Origin: Flavobacterium humidisoli
GTDB lineage: Bacteria > Bacteroidota > Bacteroidia > Flavobacteriales > Flavobacteriaceae
Length of the DNA: 64,000 nucleotides
NCBI RefSeq assembly: GCF_023272795.1
Contig: NZ_CP096829.1
Location: 4,836,001 to 4,900,000 of the forward strand
Reading direction: 5' to 3'
The notes under the pieces were generated by a model, which saw nothing but the letters and a program-made list of their open reading frames with translations, did not search any database and was not told the DNA's origin. This document shows, in pieces, positions 63,929 through 64,000 of the stretch (position 1 is its first letter; each line of letters starts with the position of its first letter). The position numbers and the translations under genes are program-made.

Positions 63929-64000
63929 TTACATATTATATGTAATCACATACCAACTAGTACCATCTGATTGCAATGTCACTTTTGCACTTCCGGCAGT
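63929..64000 (-). CDS. C-terminal end of another surface protein (cut by window edge)
   Basis: The minus strand is open from the window edge to a TAA at 63929-63931, giving 23 residues: TAGSAKVTLQSDGTSWYVIT, then YNM. The GSAKVTLQSDGTSWYVI pattern is common at the end of Bacteroidota collagen-like or fibre proteins. Same direction as the two preceding surface genes, so it probably belongs to the same cluster. Confidence 0.65.
   Translation of the reverse strand, partial: TAGSAKVTLQSDGTSWYVITYNM

Overview
The window is AT-rich and looks like a Flavobacterium-type member of the Bacteroidota. Signs of this are a SusC/SusD pair, PorP/SprF and a type IX secretion (T9SS) type B sorting domain, 'VSC'/'TSC' lipoprotein signals, promoters matching TTG-N18/19-TAnnTTTG, and few Shine-Dalgarno sequences. 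I saw no rRNA, tRNA, CRISPR array or phage module. Family names are motif-level recognition by eye; no database search was run.

Layout. (1) 1-3683: the end of an IS3-type transposase, an amidohydrolase lipoprotein gene, and a complete IS6-type element whose transposase has lost one base. (2) 3864-21967 (minus strand): a Tc (ABC) toxin locus, transcribed TcB/TcC -> small Cys-motif protein -> very long TcA. The TcB-TcC gene is split by an 11-bp tandem duplication; removing one copy restores exactly one 2,627-residue reading frame. Its variable C-terminus is a candidate PD-(D/E)xK nuclease followed by a Pro/Ser/Ala linker and a glycine-zipper tail. (3) 22474-24311 (plus): a short-chain dehydrogenase and an AraC regulator behind a direct-repeat operator. 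(4) 24325-29608 (minus): a stressosome operon rsbR-rsbS-rsbT, an RsbT-like/PP2C phosphatase and a sensor kinase, with two small stress-type genes upstream. (5) 29992-49295: a (glucurono)arabinoxylan-type utilisation locus: GH8, GH43, SusD, SusC, GH97, GH43, a CE6-CE1-CBM48-CE1 multi-esterase and GH43 on minus, and GH3 on plus. Four copies of a near-palindromic LacI-type operator lie in its control regions, two of them overlapping the -33 box of a good Bacteroidota promoter. (6) 49851-54796 (plus): an NtrB/NtrC-like pair and two tandem AraC paralogues. (7) 54871-64000 (minus): a T9SS surface set (OmpA/PD40 protein, PorP/SprF, type B CTD protein), then a collagen-like protein with an S74 chaperone tail, a repetitive secreted protein and the end of another one.

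How they work together. In the glycan locus SusC/SusD would import oligosaccharides. The esterases would remove acetyl and feruloyl groups, the GH43 and GH97 enzymes the side chains, and GH8 and GH3 would cut the xylo-oligosaccharide backbone. No endo-xylanase is encoded here, so the locus seems suited to pre-cut oligosaccharides or depends on enzymes encoded elsewhere. In the Tc locus TcA would be the injection pore and TcB-TcC the cocoon holding the effector. The most notable observations are the reversible-looking frameshift in TcB-TcC, its unusual effector end, the shared operator, and the three RsbT-like modules in consecutive stressosome genes.
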